Source: Bacteroidales bacterium (GTDB taxonomy: Bacteria > Bacteroidota > Bacteroidia > Bacteroidales > P3). Taken from it: a stretch of DNA of 64,000 nt. This document shows, one piece after another, positions 52,292 through 60,521 of the stretch. The stretch lies in NCBI GenBank assembly GCA_017559135.1, contig JAFYSZ010000006.1:186001-250000 (forward strand), in the 5' to 3' direction. A model generated the notes under the pieces. It searched no databases and was not told the origin of the DNA. It saw only the letters and a program-made list of their open reading frames with translations. The translations under genes were made by a program, and so were the position numbers. The number at the start of each line of letters is the position of its first letter. Positions within the stretch are counted from its first letter, which is position 1.

Positions 52292-52828
52292 ATGAAAAAG
52301 GTAGTTTTTTTAAGTCTATTCATATTATTCTCGTTTCTTTCAAAAGCACAACTTGATATGTTTCGCTCAGGCGTTGTTTTAGGCTTTTCTCCCAATCAAT
52401 CTATTTTAGAATCCGCTCCTTTGAATGCTGGAATTATGACAGAATTTATTTTACCCGTTGTCGGAGTAGGGGCAGAGATAGATTTGATTTACGAAAACAA
52501 GGCTTTTCAAACCCATAGTGGCAGTTTCTCTGAGCGATTCTCCAATTTCAAACTTCCAATCTATGCAAAATGGAAATTAGGTGTGCCTATGTTTAAAGGA
52601 TTCATTGGAGCAGGTGCAACTTACAGCCTTTCGTGGAAAGATTTGTATGAATACGGAATTTCTCGCAAGACTTTTGAAATTTGGAGCTTTTCGGCAATTG
52701 CAGGATTTGATATTTTCAATAAAATTCAGTTTCGTTTAGGTTACGATTATCAGTTTTTAAATTCCAATTTAAAGAAGATATTTAAAGGAAATTCGGTGTT
52801 TCTTATCAGTGTCGGCTATTGGTTTTAA
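52292..52828 (+). CDS. Outer-membrane beta-barrel protein
   Basis: This 178-residue protein has a signal peptide (about 1-19, ending SKAQ). The barrel is PorT/OmpW-like: FRSGVVLGFSPNQSILESAP, GVGAEIDLIYENKAFQTHSG, FIGAGATYSLSWKDLYEYGI and the terminal strand SVFLISVGYWF with C-terminal aromatic residue. The function is unknown. It is divergent from the T9SS cargo gene, and a 21-nt repeat array starts right after its stop codon. Confidence 0.82.
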   Translation: MKKVVFLSLFILFSFLSKAQLDMFRSGVVLGFSPNQSILESAPLNAGIMTEFILPVVGVGAEIDLIYENKAFQTHSGSFSERFSNFKLPIYAKWKLGVPMFKGFIGAGATYSLSWKDLYEYGISRKTFEIWSFSAIAGFDIFNKIQFRLGYDYQFLNSNLKKIFKGNSVFLISVGYWF

Positions 52829-52833
52829 TATTT

Positions 52834-52917
52834 CTATGAAATAATTTTCTAACTCTATGAAATAATTTTCTAAAACAAAGAAATAATTTTCTAACTCTAT
52901 GAAATATTTTTCTAACT
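52834..52917. repeat. Intergenic array of four 21-nt units
   Basis: Units start CTATGAAATA at 52834 and 52855, CAAAGAAATA at 52876 and CTATGAAATA at 52897, each with TTTTCTAA in the middle. They fill the whole gap between two convergent genes. A fifth partial CTATG at 52918 provides the stop codon (TAG on the minus strand) of the GNAT gene. Confidence 0.9.
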
Positions 52918-53751
52918 CTATGTATCTAAATTTAAACTCATAAATACCTCATTAGGAATGCTTTGAATTTTCTCTTCCAAAGGCTTAATCATTTCTATTG
53001 TTGAATGAGTTGCAGAGCGAGAATCGGGAAAGAATTTTAAGGTAACGTCTTTTTTGTATTCTTTTGATAGGATTTGAGCAAATATTTCTGCACTTTTTTG
53101 CTCCAAACAAAAGCAATCCAAAACCTCTATCGTCTCCCAATCGGTTATTGCAACGCATTGTGCTATGATTTCTTCGTTTTTGTAAAGATTTACAATATCA
53201 TAATCAGTAATAGTGTAGAGTTTAAGTGTTGATTCGTTGTGAATGATGCAGTTATTCCTATTTTGTTGAACTTTATTTATAAGTTCAAAATCAAAATCTT
53301 TTGTTTTCTTAATTCTATACTGTGAAAAATCTTCTTGATGATTGATTTCTTTGAAATAAGTCTTGTTTATACCTTCTATTCCGCAGAGTTTGTATCCCAT
53401 TTTTTCGTAAAAAGGAACTAAACCCTCGTGAGCGGCAATCAAAATCACGGCTTTTTTTCCAAGATTGCTTAATTCACTTTCCGCTTTTTGCATAAGAAGA
53501 TTAGCCAAACCTTGATTTCTGTGGCTTTCTTGTGTGCATACGCTTCCAATGTAGGCAATCGGCACGATTTTATCATCAATTTTTAGTCTATGATGCGTTG
53601 CAAAAAGCATAGAAAGTAGTTTTCCGTTTTCTTCTAAGTGAAAAAAGTTACCTTCTTTAAAATATAAATTGAAAAACTTATCAATATATTCTCTTGAATC
53701 GCCAAATGTTTTGTTCCAAAGCTCTTTTGCTTGCTCTTCTATGTGTTTCAT
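52918..53751 (-). CDS. GNAT family N-acetyltransferase
   Basis: This 277-residue protein's N-terminal half is a GNAT domain with AYIGSVCTQESHRNQGLANL, the acetyl-CoA loop (Q-x-x-G), and FYEKMGYKLCG as the closing strand. The C-terminal half resembles the second domain of Eis-like or two-domain GNAT proteins. The substrate is unknown. It overlaps the upstream DUF2156 gene by 4 bases, so the pair is co-translated. Its stop codon lies inside a 21-nt repeat unit. Confidence 0.85.
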   Translation of the reverse strand: MKHIEEQAKELWNKTFGDSREYIDKFFNLYFKEGNFFHLEENGKLLSMLFATHHRLKIDDKIVPIAYIGSVCTQESHRNQGLANLLMQKAESELSNLGKKAVILIAAHEGLVPFYEKMGYKLCGIEGINKTYFKEINHQEDFSQYRIKKTKDFDFELINKVQQNRNNCIIHNESTLKLYTITDYDIVNLYKNEEIIAQCVAITDWETIEVLDCFCLEQKSAEIFAQILSKEYKKDVTLKFFPDSRSATHSTIEMIKPLEEKIQSIPNEVFMSLNLDT

Positions 53752-54638
53752 TTCAGTGTTGCTATGTATTTTTCAATTAACTTTATTGGATTATAACTTA
53801 ATTTAGCCTTTCTTAGCCCCTCAATTCCTAAATCCTCCTCACGATTTATATACTTAAAATTATTATCTAAGCGACTTACAAACTCTTTATTTATGACTGC
53901 GAAAGCCCCTTCAAAGTTTCTATCTGCTTTTTCGATGTGAATATCAAAAGTTTCGTTGTTTATCTTGCTGCCAATGGTGAATGCAACAATTTTTTCTTCT
54001 ACTTTTATTGCACCTGCTTTCAAATCCAAGTCCTCAAAGTGTGAAAATAAAAATTCAATCACTGTTTTTTCTTTCTCATAGTCGCTTTTGAGTTCAGGGC
54101 TTTTTGTTATCGCTTGCTCTTGCCATTTGTCAAGAAGCCAAAGACAAGAAAGAAAATTCGTAGGGTTGATTTCCACGTATTCCCATTTGTATTGAGAATT
54201 GAATTTGTTTATATGATTTCTCTTAGGTTGGAATTTTTTTCCTTTTAAGTATTGTAAATCCTCTCGGAGATAAAGATAATCAAAAAAATTTCTTTCTTCT
54301 TTTATATCAAAATGATGTTCAAAACAAGGTTTTCTGTCTTTTCTTTCACAAATAACACTCATTTGCTGATTGTTTTCTTTGGAAAGATTGATTAGTTGTT
54401 CAATAATCTTGTCTTTATCGCCCTCTCCCAAAGGGTAGTGATAGCAGATGTGAGTGTTTTTCTCAAAATGTATTCTTGTTACTAAGCAATCATCTATTAT
54501 TGCCCATTCTCCGTTGAAGATAAATGAGTATGCACAAAGGTTTGCAAAGGAACTTTCAGCATTTTGTATGGTTTTGTAGCGATAAAACTTCTCAAAAATT
54601 TCTCTGTCCTTAGGTTTTATAGGTTTAAATTCAATCAT
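53748..54638 (-). CDS. DUF2156 (LPG synthase C-terminal-like) protein
   Basis: A 296-residue protein starting MIEFKPIKPKDREIFEKFYR, with FANLCAYSFIFNGEWAIID, YLRGEDL-like YLREDLQYLKGKKFQPKRNH and INKEFVSRLDNNFKYINREED, which match the DUF2156 family: two tandem GNAT-like folds related to the aminoacyl-transferring domain of MprF. It lacks membrane segments. It is coupled to the downstream GNAT gene. A role in lipid or peptide aminoacylation or acylation is inferred only. Confidence 0.85.
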   Translation of the reverse strand: MIEFKPIKPKDREIFEKFYRYKTIQNAESSFANLCAYSFIFNGEWAIIDDCLVTRIHFEKNTHICYHYPLGEGDKDKIIEQLINLSKENNQQMSVICERKDRKPCFEHHFDIKEERNFFDYLYLREDLQYLKGKKFQPKRNHINKFNSQYKWEYVEINPTNFLSCLWLLDKWQEQAITKSPELKSDYEKEKTVIEFLFSHFEDLDLKAGAIKVEEKIVAFTIGSKINNETFDIHIEKADRNFEGAFAVINKEFVSRLDNNFKYINREEDLGIEGLRKAKLSYNPIKLIEKYIATLK

Positions 54639-54675
54639 TATTATAGTTTTTAGGCGTCAAAATTACAAAATTATT

Positions 54676-54683
54676 TACCTTTG
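54676..54683 (+). promoter_or_regulatory. -7 promoter element of the ispH-recF operon
   Basis: TACCTTTG fits TAnnTTTG, 23 bases before the ispH ATG. Confidence 0.6.
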
Positions 54684-54705
54684 CAAATAAAATCAGCGTT
54701 TTGAA

Positions 54706-55572
54706 ATGGAGGTTTTAATAGAAAAAGAAGCAGGATTTTGTTTTGGAGTTGTTTCTGCGATAGACAAATGTGAAAATTGCTTAGAAAAATTTGGCGAACT
54801 TTATTGTCTTGGAGAATTGGTACATAATTCTATGGAAATTAGCAGACTCAAAAAATTAGGTCTTAGAATAATAGATGTAAAAGACTTAGAAAAAATGCAA
54901 AATTGTAGAGTTATGATTAGGGCTCACGGAGAACCGCCTTCGACATACGCTCTTGCAAAAAAAAATCAAATAGAAATTTTTGATGCTACTTGTCCTATTG
55001 TGTTAAAACTGCAAAAAGATGTGAAGCGTGCATACGATACGATGGATAAGTCAAAGTCTCAAATTGTCATTTTCGGAAAACAAGGACACGCAGAGGTGAT
55101 TGGCTTAGTTGGACAGACCGAAAATTCCGCAATAGTTATTAGTTCCGAAAAAGATATTGCTCAAATAGATTTCACAAAAGCCGTATATCTTTTTTCACAA
55201 ACAACAAAAAACAAAGAAGAGTTTGAAAATATCATTACTCTTATCAGAGAAAAAATGTTGGAAGTAGGAAACGAAAACTTTTTTGTAACGGATTCTATTT
55301 GTAAAAGAATGGCTTCAAGAACCAAAACCTTATTAGAATTTGCCGATAGTGTAGATGCAGTTTTATTTGTAAGCGGTAAGCATTCAAGTAACGGGACTTA
55401 TCTTTATGAGTTTTGCAAACAACACAAGAAAGAAACGTTTTTTATTTCTGAAAAATCAGATATTGATTTTGAATTGCTGAAAGGATTTAATAAAATAGGC
55501 ATTAGTGGTGCTACTTCAACACCTATGTGGCTTATGGAGGAGATTAGAGATTATGTTCTTGCGAAATCTTAA
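54706..55572 (+). CDS. ispH: 4-hydroxy-3-methylbut-2-enyl diphosphate reductase
   Basis: This 288-residue protein carries the three Fe-S cysteines C12 (GFCFGV), C96 (FDATCPIV) and C199 (TDSICKRMASR), plus ELVHNSMEISRL and KQGHAEVIGL. It makes IPP and DMAPP in the non-mevalonate isoprenoid pathway, using a 4Fe-4S cluster. Length is normal. It overlaps recF by 20 bases. Confidence 0.97.
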   Translation: MEVLIEKEAGFCFGVVSAIDKCENCLEKFGELYCLGELVHNSMEISRLKKLGLRIIDVKDLEKMQNCRVMIRAHGEPPSTYALAKKNQIEIFDATCPIVLKLQKDVKRAYDTMDKSKSQIVIFGKQGHAEVIGLVGQTENSAIVISSEKDIAQIDFTKAVYLFSQTTKNKEEFENIITLIREKMLEVGNENFFVTDSICKRMASRTKTLLEFADSVDAVLFVSGKHSSNGTYLYEFCKQHKKETFFISEKSDIDFELLKGFNKIGISGATSTPMWLMEEIRDYVLAKS

Positions 55573-56626
55573 AATATCTAACTTTAAAAATATAGAAAAT
55601 AGCGAGTTTGATTTTCTACAAATAAATTGTTTTGTTGGAAACAATGGAGTAGGAAAAACAAATGTGCTTGATGCTATTTATTATTTAAGTTTTTGTAAAA
55701 GTTTTTTTAATCATAATGATTTTCATTCCATAAGGTATGGTAGCGATTTTTTTGCTTTGCATGGCGATTATCTTATTAAAGGTGTGGAAGAGAAGATTTC
55801 GTGTGTCTTAAAGGAAGGTGGGAAAAAACAAATCAAGCATTCAGGAAAATTATACACTCGACACTCCGAACATATCGGTAGAATACCTGTGGTAATGATT
55901 GCTCCGAATGATCATATCTTGATTACAGGGGGTAGCGATGTGAGAAGAAAGTTTGTAGATCAAATAATATCGCAACAAGATAGTCTTTATCTTCAAAATC
56001 TTATTCGTTACAACAAAGCAATTGAGCAAAGAAATAAATTGTTAAAATCTTTTCAAATCTATCACAGCGTTGATGAAGTTAATCTCTTGATTTGGGAAGA
56101 ACAAATCGCTGTTTACGGGAAATTTATTCAAGAAAAAAGAAAAAATTTCTTTGAGAAATTTCTTGAACCTATGAATAATTTTTATCAATTCATTTCTCAA
56201 AACAAAGAAGAAGTAAGTTTGGAGTATCAAACCTTTGAGGGAGATTTACTTTCTTTATTGAAAGAAAACAGAGAGAAAGATAAAATTGTGGGATACACAA
56301 CCGTAGGGGTGCATAAAGATGATTTGTTGTTTAGTCTCAAAGAAATGCCGATTAAAACTCACGCTTCGCAAGGACAACAAAAGACTTTTCTCTTAGCACT
56401 GAAACTCGCACAATTTGATTTCCTTCTAAAAAATATGGCAGTCAAACCAATTCTATTATTAGATGATATTTTTGATAAATTTGACTTTGAAAGAGTTAGT
56501 AGGATTTTAGCATTATTGGAAGAAAGCAGGTTTGGACAAGTTTTTATTACTGATACTCATCTTGAAAGAGTAGAAAAAATTATAGGTGAGGCATTGAAAG
56601 AGAAAACTAAAATATTCAAATTATGA
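55553..56626 (+). CDS. recF: DNA replication and repair protein RecF
   Basis: This 357-residue SMC-like ATPase starts MFLRNLKISNFKNIENSEFD. It has Walker A GNNGVGKT at 29-36, VMIAPNDHILITGGSDVRRK and FVDQIISQQDSLY typical of RecF, the signature ASQGQQKTFLLALKLAQ and Walker B PILLLDDIFDKFD. It loads RecA at gaps. ATG 55553 is preferred over an earlier in-frame start inside ispH. It overlaps the DUF721 gene by 4 bases. Confidence 0.97.
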   Translation: MFLRNLKISNFKNIENSEFDFLQINCFVGNNGVGKTNVLDAIYYLSFCKSFFNHNDFHSIRYGSDFFALHGDYLIKGVEEKISCVLKEGGKKQIKHSGKLYTRHSEHIGRIPVVMIAPNDHILITGGSDVRRKFVDQIISQQDSLYLQNLIRYNKAIEQRNKLLKSFQIYHSVDEVNLLIWEEQIAVYGKFIQEKRKNFFEKFLEPMNNFYQFISQNKEEVSLEYQTFEGDLLSLLKENREKDKIVGYTTVGVHKDDLLFSLKEMPIKTHASQGQQKTFLLALKLAQFDFLLKNMAVKPILLLDDIFDKFDFERVSRILALLEESRFGQVFITDTHLERVEKIIGEALKEKTKIFKL

Positions 56627-56964
56627 ACCAAAACAGAAAATACTTTGAAGAAGACTATATAAAACCAAGGGGTTTGAGTGAAGCAAGCGAGCAACCTATA
56701 ATAAACGTAATGGAACGCTTTCTTTCTTCACTTGGAGTGCCGACAGATTTTAATGAAAAGGAGATAATAAAAGTTTGGCAAGAACTTACAGGAGATTTAA
56801 TCAATAAACTAACAAAAAGAATCTATGTTTATGATAAGGTTTTGTTTGTTTATGTAAATGCTCCTGCACTTAGAAGTGAATTGATGATGATAAGGACTTC
56901 TTTATGCGAGAAAATAAACAGTCATTTTGGAAAAACAGTATTGAAAAGTATAGAAATAAAGTAG
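56623..56964 (+). CDS. DUF721 (DciA-like) protein
   Basis: This 113-residue protein contains the DUF721 region VMERFLSSLGVPTDFNEKEI, KVWQELTGDLINKLTKRIYV and VFVYVNAPALRSELMMIRTS, a KH-like fold also found in DciA, which helps load the replicative helicase in many bacteria. Its position straight after recF supports a replication or repair role. It overlaps recF by 4 bases and the flippase gene by 61 bases. Confidence 0.88.
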   Translation: MNQNRKYFEEDYIKPRGLSEASEQPIINVMERFLSSLGVPTDFNEKEIIKVWQELTGDLINKLTKRIYVYDKVLFVYVNAPALRSELMMIRTSLCEKINSHFGKTVLKSIEIK

Positions 56965-58238
56965 CGTTTAGACGTTTTATTTCACTTTTTTCAACCGATG
57001 TACTTGTCAGAGGGGCAAATTTCCTTTTGATTCCTTTGTTCTTGCACCTAATGACGCGAGATGAGTTTGGCGTTTATGGGTATTTGTATAGTTTTGCAAT
57101 GGCAATGAGTTTGGTTTTTACTTTTGGTTTTCACGCCTCTGTGCCTAAACTTTATGCCGATACGAAAGATGATAAGAAAGCACAGGGAAGTATGTTGTTT
57201 ACCTTGTCTTTAACGCTTGTTGTAGGACTTGTCTTGATTTTTTCTTTGATTTCTTTAACAGGAATAGACGAATATTTCTTTGGTTTAATCAATCGTAACG
57301 AGGAAATGAAGAATTTCTCATACGATACTTATCGTCCTTATCTTTTGGCGGCGATGGCATCGATGGTTCTTTCAAATCTTTTGACTTATTATTTCGTTGC
57401 ATCAGAGAAAATCAAGAATATACAAGCGTTTAATTTAATTCGTTTCTTTTTTGCAAATGGTTTAGCAATTCTCTTGCTCTATACCGCACCTGATGCAGAC
57501 GCTGCTCTTTTGCGATTAAGCGTTACTTATATTGTAGAATTGCTTTTGTGTTGTGTTTTTTCGTTTTTCTTATGTAAAAATTTCACTTTCAAATTTTCTA
57601 AATACTATTTATATAAGGGATTAAAAATTGGACTTCCTCTTTCTTTTGTTGCTCTTTTGAATGCTATAACTAATTTTGGAGACAAGCATTTTGTGATGAT
57701 TTATTGTGGAGCGGCAATTGTGGGAGTCTATAATTTGGCATCGCTTTTAGCAACAATTCCTGTTATTGTTTATCAATCATTTAATTTTATTTGGTTGCCA
57801 AGTTTTTTACAAGAGAAAAACTTAATTCTTTTAAAGAAAAAAACCGATAGAAACGGACTTAGGATTTTTATCTTTTTGCTTTTGCTTTCAGTCTTGATAT
57901 ATATCGGAGCGTTTTTTTTACTTCAATGGGGTGTTTTCCCGGAAAATTATTCTCTTATAATGCAGATTCTGCCTCCTTTATTGCTTTCTCAAATTTTTGC
58001 TTCGCTTAATTTGTTTTTCTTTAACTATTTTACATATTTTGAAAAAAATTATCTCACTATTTTAACCTCTATTGTTATCAATAGTTTGAGTTATTTGTTG
58101 TTTAGTTTGACAGCGTCAAGGTTTGGTTACATTGGTGTTGCCTATTCTTTGTTATTGTCTAATTTTACATTGTTTGTGATTTATTATATATTGACGTCCT
58201 ATTATGTTAAAAAGGGTATAAATATTTTGTTGCTATAA
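56904..58238 (+). CDS. Polysaccharide flippase-like membrane protein
   Basis: This 444-residue protein has about 12 to 14 membrane segments and the start FISLFSTDVLVRGANFLLIP typical of polysaccharide export / Wzx-like MATE-fold proteins (MOP superfamily). It also contains GDKHFVMIYCGAAIVGVYNL, a common signature. It should flip lipid-linked sugars or a similar amphiphile across the inner membrane. The 61-base overlap with the DUF721 gene is long; a shorter start is not obvious without losing the first helix. Confidence 0.88.
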   Translation: MRENKQSFWKNSIEKYRNKVAFRRFISLFSTDVLVRGANFLLIPLFLHLMTRDEFGVYGYLYSFAMAMSLVFTFGFHASVPKLYADTKDDKKAQGSMLFTLSLTLVVGLVLIFSLISLTGIDEYFFGLINRNEEMKNFSYDTYRPYLLAAMASMVLSNLLTYYFVASEKIKNIQAFNLIRFFFANGLAILLLYTAPDADAALLRLSVTYIVELLLCCVFSFFLCKNFTFKFSKYYLYKGLKIGLPLSFVALLNAITNFGDKHFVMIYCGAAIVGVYNLASLLATIPVIVYQSFNFIWLPSFLQEKNLILLKKKTDRNGLRIFIFLLLLSVLIYIGAFFLLQWGVFPENYSLIMQILPPLLLSQIFASLNLFFFNYFTYFEKNYLTILTSIVINSLSYLLFSLTASRFGYIGVAYSLLLSNFTLFVIYYILTSYYVKKGINILLL

Positions 58239-58248
58239 AATAAAATCA

Positions 58249-58256
58249 TAGTTTTG
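58249..58256 (+). promoter_or_regulatory. -7 promoter element after the flippase gene
   Basis: TAGTTTTG fits TAnnTTTG and lies before a short reading frame (58290) and the glycosyltransferase at 58450. Confidence 0.5.
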
Positions 58257-58289
58257 CAAATAGAGATAATATTATTAAAAATATTTAAA

Positions 58290-58427
58290 ATGAAATCAAA
58301 TTTAATTGTACGTATATTTAGACGTGTTATTTATCCGCACTTGAAAGGAGAGTTTCTTTGCCACTTTCTAAGATTAAAAACAAAACTAATTATTATACAT
58401 GGTGCTATTATGGTTTCCAAACAATAA
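58290..58427 (+). CDS. Possible 45-residue protein, or gene remnant
   Basis: An ATG-initiated frame of 45 codons beginning MKSNLIVRIFRRVIYPHLKG, basic and partly hydrophobic, located 34 bases after a -7 element and 22 bases before the glycosyltransferase gene. It has no recognisable domain. It could be a small coupled leader protein or the remnant of a sugar-modifying gene. Evidence for expression is only positional. Confidence 0.35.
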   Translation: MKSNLIVRIFRRVIYPHLKGEFLCHFLRLKTKLIIIHGAIMVSKQ

Positions 58428-58449
58428 TTTGGGCAGAAAAAAATAAGTA

Positions 58450-59631
58450 ATGAAAATATTTCTTTTACGTTTGATCATCTTTTACTATGATGTAGAGAGT
58501 TTTTTGTTAAGGTTTATAAAGCCGAAACAGAATGCTGATAATTTGATATTGAGAACAGATAATATAGGAGACTTTATTCTGTGGTTGGATTCTGCTTCTC
58601 AGATAAGAAAAAGATTGAATGGAAACATAACTCTGTTGTGTACTTCTGCTGTTGCTTCGATTGCAAAGAACGTATCCTATTTTGATGAAATTATAACTTT
58701 GGATACAAAAAAGATGTTTTTTAATCCGATTTATCGTTTCAAATTACTTAAAAAATTAAGAACAAAACGTTATGATTTGATTTTGAATCCTCTTTTTTCA
58801 AGAGATTATTTCATAGGAGATACAATAGTAAGAAATGTTTGTGCTAAAAGGAAAATCGGTTTCGGACAAGATTACAATAACACAGAATCAAGATTTATCA
58901 AATTGATTTCCGATAAGAAAAAACGCAGTAAGATATTGAGCAAATTGCTTTCAAAATCACAGAAATTTTATTCTTTTTTGATTGAAGCAGATAAAGAAAA
59001 CAAAATGGAATTAAAGCGTAATGCTGAATTTGTTTCCAATTTTTTTGATTGCGATTTTAAAGCATCTTTACCGAAATTGTGTTTTGAAATACCTGAATTT
59101 AATCAGGTGAAAGATTATGTTGTGCTTTTTATAGGAGCAAGTCAGGTGAAAAGAAATTGGGGGGCAGAAAAGTTTGTGAATTTAATTGATAAACTTTCTT
59201 CTTTTGTGGTTTTGTGTGGAGGAAATGGTGATATTGAAATTGCAGACAATATTTTGCGTTCAGTAAAAAAGCCTAATAAAATTTTGAATTTAGTAGGTAA
59301 AACAACTTTGCTTGAATTGTGCTCTGTTATTAACTCTGCCAATTTTGTAGTAAGCAATGATACTGTTGCTGCTCATATATCTGCTATGGTAAGAACAAAG
59401 AGTATTGTAATCTGTCCGGGAAATTTTACAAAAAGATTTCATCCGTATGATTTAGACTCTGTTTCTGATGATTTAAAGCAATATTTCCCTGTTGTAATTA
59501 GGTATGAAATGGATTGTTTTGATTGTGCGGGTATTTGCTCTCAATCAACTGACGAGATGGAACATTATCCATGTATTGAAAACATAAGTGTTGATACGGT
59601 AAAATCAGAAATAGATAAATTGATTTCATAG
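58450..59631 (+). CDS. Family 9 glycosyltransferase (heptosyltransferase-like)
   Basis: A 393-residue GT-B enzyme: LILRTDNIGDFILWLDSASQ corresponds to the R..xiGD motif of ADP-heptose:LPS heptosyltransferases, KRKIGFGQDY is the linker region, and NLVGKTTLLELCSVINSANF with VVSNDTVAAHISAMVRTKSI is the donor-binding GT9 signature. It likely adds a sugar to lipopolysaccharide or another surface glycan. The C-terminal CFDCAGICSQ segment is cysteine-rich. It neighbours a flippase, which supports a glycan role. Confidence 0.88.
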   Translation: MKIFLLRLIIFYYDVESFLLRFIKPKQNADNLILRTDNIGDFILWLDSASQIRKRLNGNITLLCTSAVASIAKNVSYFDEIITLDTKKMFFNPIYRFKLLKKLRTKRYDLILNPLFSRDYFIGDTIVRNVCAKRKIGFGQDYNNTESRFIKLISDKKKRSKILSKLLSKSQKFYSFLIEADKENKMELKRNAEFVSNFFDCDFKASLPKLCFEIPEFNQVKDYVVLFIGASQVKRNWGAEKFVNLIDKLSSFVVLCGGNGDIEIADNILRSVKKPNKILNLVGKTTLLELCSVINSANFVVSNDTVAAHISAMVRTKSIVICPGNFTKRFHPYDLDSVSDDLKQYFPVVIRYEMDCFDCAGICSQSTDEMEHYPCIENISVDTVKSEIDKLIS

Positions 59632-59652
59632 TAACAATCTCCTAAGTCTTAG

Positions 59653-59715
59653 TTTTAGAAAAATATTTCTTTGATTTATTTTAATATTTCTATGAAAAAT
59701 TTATTTTTTTCATAG
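59653..59715. repeat. Intergenic array of three 21-nt units before tpiA
   Basis: Units at 59653-59673 (ending TTTCTTTG), 59674-59694 (ending TTTCTATG) and 59695-59715 (ending TTTCATAG) abut the tpiA -7 element at 59725. The middle unit matches a coding unit in the TPM gene (43013-43033) at 20 of 21 positions. Confidence 0.8.
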
Positions 59716-59724
59716 GAATATTTT

Positions 59725-59732
59725 TACCTTTG
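59725..59732 (+). promoter_or_regulatory. -7 promoter element of tpiA
   Basis: TACCTTTG, a TAnnTTTG match, 30 bases before the tpiA start. The -33 position falls within the last 21-nt repeat unit. Confidence 0.6.
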
Positions 59733-59761
59733 CAAACGTTAATAATAAAACTTATATAATT

Positions 59762-60520
59762 ATGAGAAGAAATATAGTAGCAGGCAATTGGAAATCAAAT
59801 AAAACGTTTTCCGATGCAGATGAATTGATAACCGACATAGCAGAAGCGTTAAGAGAATTTGATACAACAGATGTAGATGTAGTGGTTTGTCCTCCTTTTC
59901 CTTATCTTGAACTTGTGGGAGATGCAGCAGAGGATGTGGAATTTTTCGTTGGTGCACAAAATGTATCAAAATTTGATGACGGAGCATACACAGGCGAAGT
60001 TTCTGCAAAGATGTTAGCGTCTATGAATATGGATTATTGTATTGTAGGGCACAGCGAAAGAAGAAAATACTTCTTTGAAACTAATCAAGATGTTGCTGAA
60101 AAAGTAAATAAATTGCTTGAAGTCTCTATTACACCAATCGTGTGTGTTGGAGAATTGTTAGAAGACAGAGAAGCGGGAAAACATTTTGATATAATACGTT
60201 CACAAGTTGTTGAAGGATTGTTTCATTTAACAGAAGAAGATATTCAAAAAGTTGTTATCGCATACGAACCTGTTTGGGCAATAGGAACAGGAAAAACTGC
60301 AACGAAAGAACAAGCACAAGAAGTACATGCGTTTATCAGAGGTTTGATTGCTGAAAAGTATTCTGACGATGTAGCACAAGAAATCTCAATTCTTTATGGC
60401 GGAAGTTGCAATCCTAAGAATGCAAGAGAGTTATTCGCTCAGCAAGATGTAGATGGCGGACTTATAGGAGGCGCTGCGTTGAAGAGTGCAGACTTTATTG
60501 AAATTGCACGCAGTTTTTAA
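59762..60520 (+). CDS. tpiA: Triose-phosphate isomerase
   Basis: This 252-residue TIM barrel is of canonical length: GNWKSNKTFSDADEL (Lys of the NWK motif), YCIVGHSERRKYF (electrophilic His), VIAYEPVWAIGTGKTA (catalytic Glu and flexible loop) and the phosphate-binding GGSCNPKNA and GGLIGGAAL. It interconverts DHAP and G3P in glycolysis. It is followed by prmA after one base. Confidence 0.98.
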   Translation: MRRNIVAGNWKSNKTFSDADELITDIAEALREFDTTDVDVVVCPPFPYLELVGDAAEDVEFFVGAQNVSKFDDGAYTGEVSAKMLASMNMDYCIVGHSERRKYFFETNQDVAEKVNKLLEVSITPIVCVGELLEDREAGKHFDIIRSQVVEGLFHLTEEDIQKVVIAYEPVWAIGTGKTATKEQAQEVHAFIRGLIAEKYSDDVAQEISILYGGSCNPKNARELFAQQDVDGGLIGGAALKSADFIEIARSF

Positions 60521-60521
60521 T

